In this document: in pieces, positions 59,622-64,000 of the stretch | Numbering within the stretch: position 1 is the stretch's first letter | How the letters are laid out: every line of letters begins with the position of its first letter | Assembly: GCF_000003815.2 (NCBI RefSeq) | Contig: NC_049991.1 | Coordinates: forward strand, 5,712,882 to 5,776,881 | DNA: 64,000 nt | From: Branchiostoma floridae | Lineage: Eukaryota; Chordata; Leptocardii; Amphioxiformes; Branchiostomatidae | Direction of reading: 5' to 3' | The notes under the pieces: model-generated | What the model was told of the DNA's origin: nothing | The model's database searches: none | Seen by the model: only the letters and a program-made list of their open reading frames with translations | Position numbers and translations under genes: made by a program

Positions 59622-60924
59622 AAACTTTACTTTGCCTGTGTTGCATTTCCTGCGGCTTTCAGATCTACATACTAGCAAGTTGTAATTGTAATCATTCTGA
59701 ATGTTTGTTTTTTCAAAGCTTTTTTAAAAAAAAACTTTGGGGGAAGACTGGGCAAAACTGTGTGAGAGCTTCTTGCTAAAGAGAATCTTTGTCATGCTAC
59801 TTTTGGTAGACGATAACTGAATAAGACCATAGCATTTTTTTTGTAGAAGCCTATAGTTCATGACGATACAATACAGATTGCAAGACGTTTTATTATTGAA
59901 AATGTGTTTTTTAGAATAATGGCGAAAATGCATGTAACAAGAATTTTTGTGTGGCTATTTCTTCTCATGTTATCAAGGATAGGGAACAGCTAAGTTAGTG
60001 TAGCAAACAGTGAAGGTTAAATAGCAATATGCATGTCAGAAGAAAATAGAGTAGAAGAAAGTTAGCCCTCTAATACCGATTTTCATGTACATATCTGCAA
60101 GATGGGGAAAGCCTAAAAATCACACAGACGATATTGTAGAAAACATCTCAACACACATCTCATAGCCATCTATTACTATTTTGATGATAACTGTATGATG
60201 TACGATATGTAATAACTGTAAACATGGAGATATTTGAACACCAAACATTGAGTTGCCGTTAGATATGCATGTAAGATTAAGTGTCTTCTGAGGAATTCTT
60301 CTAAAGAGTTCTTCTCAGAACTATCAATGATGTCAAAGTCAGTTGGCATCTGCTGTCCGCTCGCGTTCCCATCCGCTCCTTGGACATGCCCGTAGCCAGG
60401 ATTTTGGTTGGGGGGTTCTTTTTAATACCTGTGGGACCATTGAGCGCAGCAGGCACGAGACTCAATCCTAGGGTTGGGGGGTGTCGGGGGCATGCTTCCC
60501 CGGAAAAATTTGAAATCTTGACCCTCTGAAACGCCATTTCCTGCATTTTGACGGGCAAATTTCGCTGGCTACGTTTAATGACACTAACCAGGCTTTTGGC
60601 AGTCTTTGAGGTGAGGGTGACTCCCCCAACGTATTTTCATGTCCGAAAAAGCAGACCTTTGAGCGTGAGTGTGGGTTCTTCCGAATTCGACCGCCATCCC
60701 AACCCCCTCCCCTGCTACCCTGCTACCGTCATGTTGGCTACCACCCTCTATACCTCCCTGTATTTGATGAAAGAATTCACAAGTAAACTTCAGGGCCTCG
60801 GAAATAGAAATGAAATAAAATACATCATAATGCCTCCATAGAGAACCACTTTAAGTTTTTTTTTTACCATCCTATTTGAGAAAAGAAAAGAAATATTTAT
60901 AACTGAATCATCGCTCAGATATTA
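59622..60924. other. E4F1 3' flank with a small repeat element
   Basis: Probably 3' UTR in its first part; the first clear AATAAA is at 60814-60819. 60391-60573 is a dispersed element bounded by CGTAGCCAG and CTGGCTACG, related to 53136-53330. No other gene recognised. Confidence 0.5.
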
Positions 60925-61083
60925 CTCTCCAATCAGAGGTTCGGGTTTTGGTATGTTTTAGGTGTTCTGTTGTTCTCTATATTTTGTGCCGTTTTGGTCC
61001 AGTCCACTTACCAATAGAAAGCCCAACAAAAACGCTTTTAAGGCGTTAAAAACAACTAGCCGACCCAAACCTCTGCTTGGGGA
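60925..61083. mobile_element. MITE, CTCCAAGCAGAGGTT family
   Basis: CTCTCCAATCAGAGGTTCGG and, from the right, TCCCCAAGCAGAGGTTTGGG are inverted ends; the family is shared with 22491-22660. Non-coding. Confidence 0.65.
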
Positions 61084-61383
61084 TCAGAGTACGGAATACT
61101 AGAACGGAACATTTGGCGACAGTCACCCCGCGACCCCTAGCCCTGGCGGACATGCAAAGAACGGCAGCGGGCAACGCAATCAGCAAAGCACAATTTCTAG
61201 CGTTTGACGTAGTCATTAGCGTGAAATTGCGTTTCTGCAGTAACACAGTTATGTTTGAGGGGTATACAGGTGAAGTGTTGTACACAGGTGAAGACTAATG
61301 AGGGAGTGGCATCCAGGTGTGCGAATGCAGACAATGGATATTAGAAGTGACAAGCTGAGACCTTCATTCGAGGTTGCCACTGC

Positions 61384-61782
61384 TATACACCTTTCTCACG
61401 CGGCGGCCATGACAGATCTAAAACGAGTTCAATGTGGCAAACAAAAGGCTGTCCATCATAATTATCAGTTCGACCAATGGTAGCCTGCCAATTAGGAAAT
61501 CGACCAATAAGTGAATGGCTGCATATTCGTTAAAAATTTGCATTATTATGTTTTTATTTTGCATCTCTTAATGGACTGTGGGGTCAGTCTACACTACTCT
61601 AAATTGCTACATTTTTCGGTGCATAACACTTCTTGTAATATTTATTATTCCATCTTATATCATGAAAATTTGTGTGGTTTGGGGGAAAACTAAATGGGAC
61701 CTGATTTTAGAAATAAGTTTTGTCTTTGCCTCATTGACCTCTTCTTGGATCTATCATGGCCGCCGCGTGAGAAAGGGGTATA
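61384..61782. mobile_element. MITE, TATACACCTTTCTCACGCGG family, copy 2
   Basis: Inverted ends TATACACCTTTCTCACGCGG and CCGCGTGAGAAAGGGGTATA. The interior matches 57908-58276 through AATTTGCATTATTATG and GTGTGGTTTGGGGGAAAACT. No transposase. Confidence 0.82.
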
Positions 61783-61842
61783 CATACATTTTTTGCCGTG
61801 TCTTCTTTTTGTCGGCAAGTGGCTGTAACAGACGCGTTCAGG

Positions 61843-62334
61843 ATGGCAGAAGAGGAGAACTTGGAAGCTAGGATTGAAAGGGCTATTCACCTCAACAACC
61901 GAGCCGTACTAAATGCCGTATCGGAGATGATGTACAGAAAAATGGATGATTTGAAAAGAGCACATGAGTCTACAGCACAGGAGCAGCTGGCAGAGATAAA
62001 GAAGATGTGTGGCGCCAAGGAGATGCACACCTTCAAGCGGAAAGGGAATAAGGAGTAATACAAGTTCACTCAGAGCCTGGAAGAGAAAATGACGGAAGCT
62101 AAGAAGCTGCTGGTGGCAGGAAAAGTGGACAAAGATGTGGACGCGAGTTACAAGAAGGTGAGCAGTTGATCGCTTATCGTCAGAAAATCATTCTTTTGGG
62201 CGACAAATCAGAAAATGGGTAGTCTATGGTCCAAGAATACACAAAAAATGATCTCGCATGCGAGATGATACAGATGATGAAAAGCGCATCGCTAAAGCAG
62301 AATACAGAGCTAACAAGAAGAAGATTAAGAGATG
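61843..62334 (+). pseudogene. Broken retroelement gag-like ORF (DIRS/Ngaro-type)
   Basis: An open frame from ATG 61843 encodes an acidic helical N-terminus and then TFKRKGNKE, stopping at 62058. The same frame resumes as YKFTQSLEEKMTEAKKLLVA, and after another stop as LIAYRQKIILLGDKSENG. After a frameshift it ends in DDEKRIAKAEYRANKKKIKR. I know this motif order (KRKGN-EEQYKFN, LADKSENGW, DDEKRIAKAEYRA) from the first ORF of tyrosine-recombinase retrotransposons in marine invertebrates; the assignment is from memory. Several stops and one frameshift make it non-functional. No recombinase or reverse transcriptase follows. Confidence 0.5.
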
Positions 62335-63102
62335 AAAAGCCGAAAATTGATAAAAGCTCCTTGGTTAGCGCTACTTGAACCCCCACTGTTACAGTTAGAT
62401 TGATGTTGTGCTGTACGTTTAACAGTGTGGTACGGATGTGTTATGTGTTGTGTTATCCAAAAAAAGCTGTCGTATTATGTGTGATGTAACGCCAACAGCT
62501 GGCGTCGTGATTTTCCTGTGGATACGTACAAGAATGTGTTTTACATTTTGGCAGTAAGGTACGTTAGTAAGTAAGTTTTTGGTATATTTGCTGTATGAAC
62601 ACACACACAACAAAAGACAACACAACCGACATAGAAACCATAATTACGCCAGAGTATAATGTATGTTACCTACGGTCATTTGTTTGCCGTACGTTTATTT
62701 GGGTCAGTCTCTAGTACGTAGTTTGTTTTTGCTTTACAGGATTAAATGTTACGTTAGCCTATTTCTCACACTTCTAGCAACTTTAAAGGCTTTATGGGAA
62801 GGGGGCGGTGTTGGGGTCTTATTCGGCATATTGAGGTCGTAGAACACAGTATTTATGGGCGACCCCCGTGGAACAAAAGTAAGTCGGGCACAAAATAGTA
62901 CGTCGCAGTTCTTAAAAATGCCATAGAAATTTTCATGTGCACGTCAGCGAGTCGGAAACTGTGGTCGAAAGTAGAAGAAAACGTAAATTTTGAGGCTGTA
63001 TGACTTGAGTTAAAATGTTTGTTTGGCTGGGTAGCTGGTAGAATTTCGCGCACTGTTCCCGCTACTTCGGTGTGTCGGCTGCAATATAGTGAACTCCGCT
63101 GG
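62335..63102. other. No gene recognised
   Basis: Short ORFs only. No splice-paired coding segment or inverted-repeat element was identified. Confidence 0.4.
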
Positions 63103-64000
63103 GGGTCCTTTTTGAAAACACCGCATGTCACGGTTCCGGGTAGGGTGATGACTTCAGACTACGATTGTAGCTTAGGCTTCAAGTTCCGGCCTGGCACACT
63201 TGGTATGGTTGGAAAGGTTGTTTAGTGAGGAATTGAAAGATGAAAACCGCAAAATATTCGAATACTTCATTCTCGAGTTATTCTTGAGCATACGGACCCT
63301 CTTTAGGCGAAACCGCTAGCTCCTTTTTGGAAACACCGCCTGTCACGGCACCGGGTAGGCTGATGACTGAAGACTGCGATTGTAGCTTAGGCTTCAAGTT
63401 CCGGCCTGGCACACTTGGTATGGTTGGAAGGTTGCATAGTGAGGAATCGAAAGATGAAAACCGCAAAATATTCGAATACTTCATTCTCGAGATATTCTTG
63501 AGCATACCGACCGTCTTTAGGCGCAACCGCTAGCTCCTTTTTGGAAATACCGCCTGTCGCGGCACCGGGGAGAGTGATGACTTAAGACTGACATTGCAGC
63601 TTAGGCTTCAAGTTCCGGCCTGGCACACTTGGTATGGTTGGAAAGGTTGCATAGTGAGGAATTATAAGATAAAACCCGCAAAATATTCGGATACTTCGTT
63701 TTCGAGATACTCTTGAGTGAGTAAACGGACCCTGTTTAGGCGCAACCGCTAGCTCCTTTTTGGAAACACCGCCTGTCACGGCAACGGGTAGGGTGATGAC
63801 TTAAGACTGAGATTGCAGCTTAGGCTTCAAGTTCCGGCCTGGCACACTTGGTATGGTTGGAAAGGTTGCATAGTGAGGAATTATAAGATAAAAACCGCAA
63901 AATATTCGGATACTTCGTTTTCGAGATACTCTTGAGTGAGTATACGGAGCCTGTCTAGGCGCAACCGCTAGCTCCTTTTCGGAAACACCGCCTGTCACGG
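63103..64000. repeat. Satellite-like tandem array, about 215-bp units, running off the window
   Basis: CTGGCACACTTGGTATGGTT starts at 63191, 63406, 63620 and 63839 (steps 215, 214, 219), and a fifth unit begins at the window end. Units share CACCGCCTGTCACGG, GGGTGATGACTT and AACCGCTAGCTCCTTTT. Similar ORFs on both strands are by-products. Array length beyond 64000 is unknown. Confidence 0.92.

Noticed and set aside
63103-64000. C/D-box snoRNA cluster (TGATGA in each 215-bp unit)
   Set aside because: A C-box-like TGATGA recurs, but the nearest CTGA is only about 10 nt away and no terminal stem is seen; satellite DNA is simpler.

Overview
The window looks like nuclear DNA of an invertebrate deuterostome, most probably an amphioxus (Branchiostoma). 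It holds intron-rich genes with GT-AG boundaries, chordate-like SIRT7 and E4F1 orthologues, a standard eukaryotic tRNA-Gly, tRNA-derived SINEs and a dense load of short inverted-repeat elements. One 100-N assembly gap lies at 12328-12427. No bacterial operon, CRISPR array or phage feature is present. The species is inferred, not proven.

Layout. 1-1720 is degenerate repeat. 2335-2621 (-) is a small two-exon gene for a 70-residue protein with a signal peptide. 2800-13340 is mostly repeats and unannotated DNA, with a SINE at 7893. 13515-16670 (-) and 19598-23251 (-, 5' end not found) are two tandem paralogous genes for single-pass membrane proteins: CUB domain, LDL-receptor class A-like module, stalk, membrane helix, short tail. 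The second carries a 77-bp tandem array at the edge of its first recognisable CUB exon. A tRNA-Gly(GCC) lies at 25762-25832 (-). 26739-33143 (+) is a complete ten-exon SIRT7 gene. 37299-59621 (+) is a complete sixteen-exon E4F1 gene (982 aa, 14 zinc-finger-like modules) whose introns are full of transposons. 59622-64000 holds the E4F1 3' flank, mobile elements, a broken retroelement gag-like ORF and a ~215-bp satellite running off the window end.

The genes are not an obvious functional system. SIRT7 (nuclear/nucleolar NAD-dependent deacylase) and E4F1 (transcription factor and atypical ubiquitin ligase) both act in the nucleus and lie head to tail. The CUB/LDLa pair faces the cell exterior.

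The most unusual signal is that three genes each contain a tandem array built from a piece of their own exon together with a splice site: SIRT7 exon 3 (120 bp period), E4F1 exon 9 (159 bp period, in frame, intact donors) and the upstream CUB gene (77 bp period, acceptor included). A short inverted-repeat element also appears to supply the stop codon of the 13515-16670 gene. All exon models come from reading frames and splice consensus by eye, with phase agreement checked at every junction; no transcript data were available.
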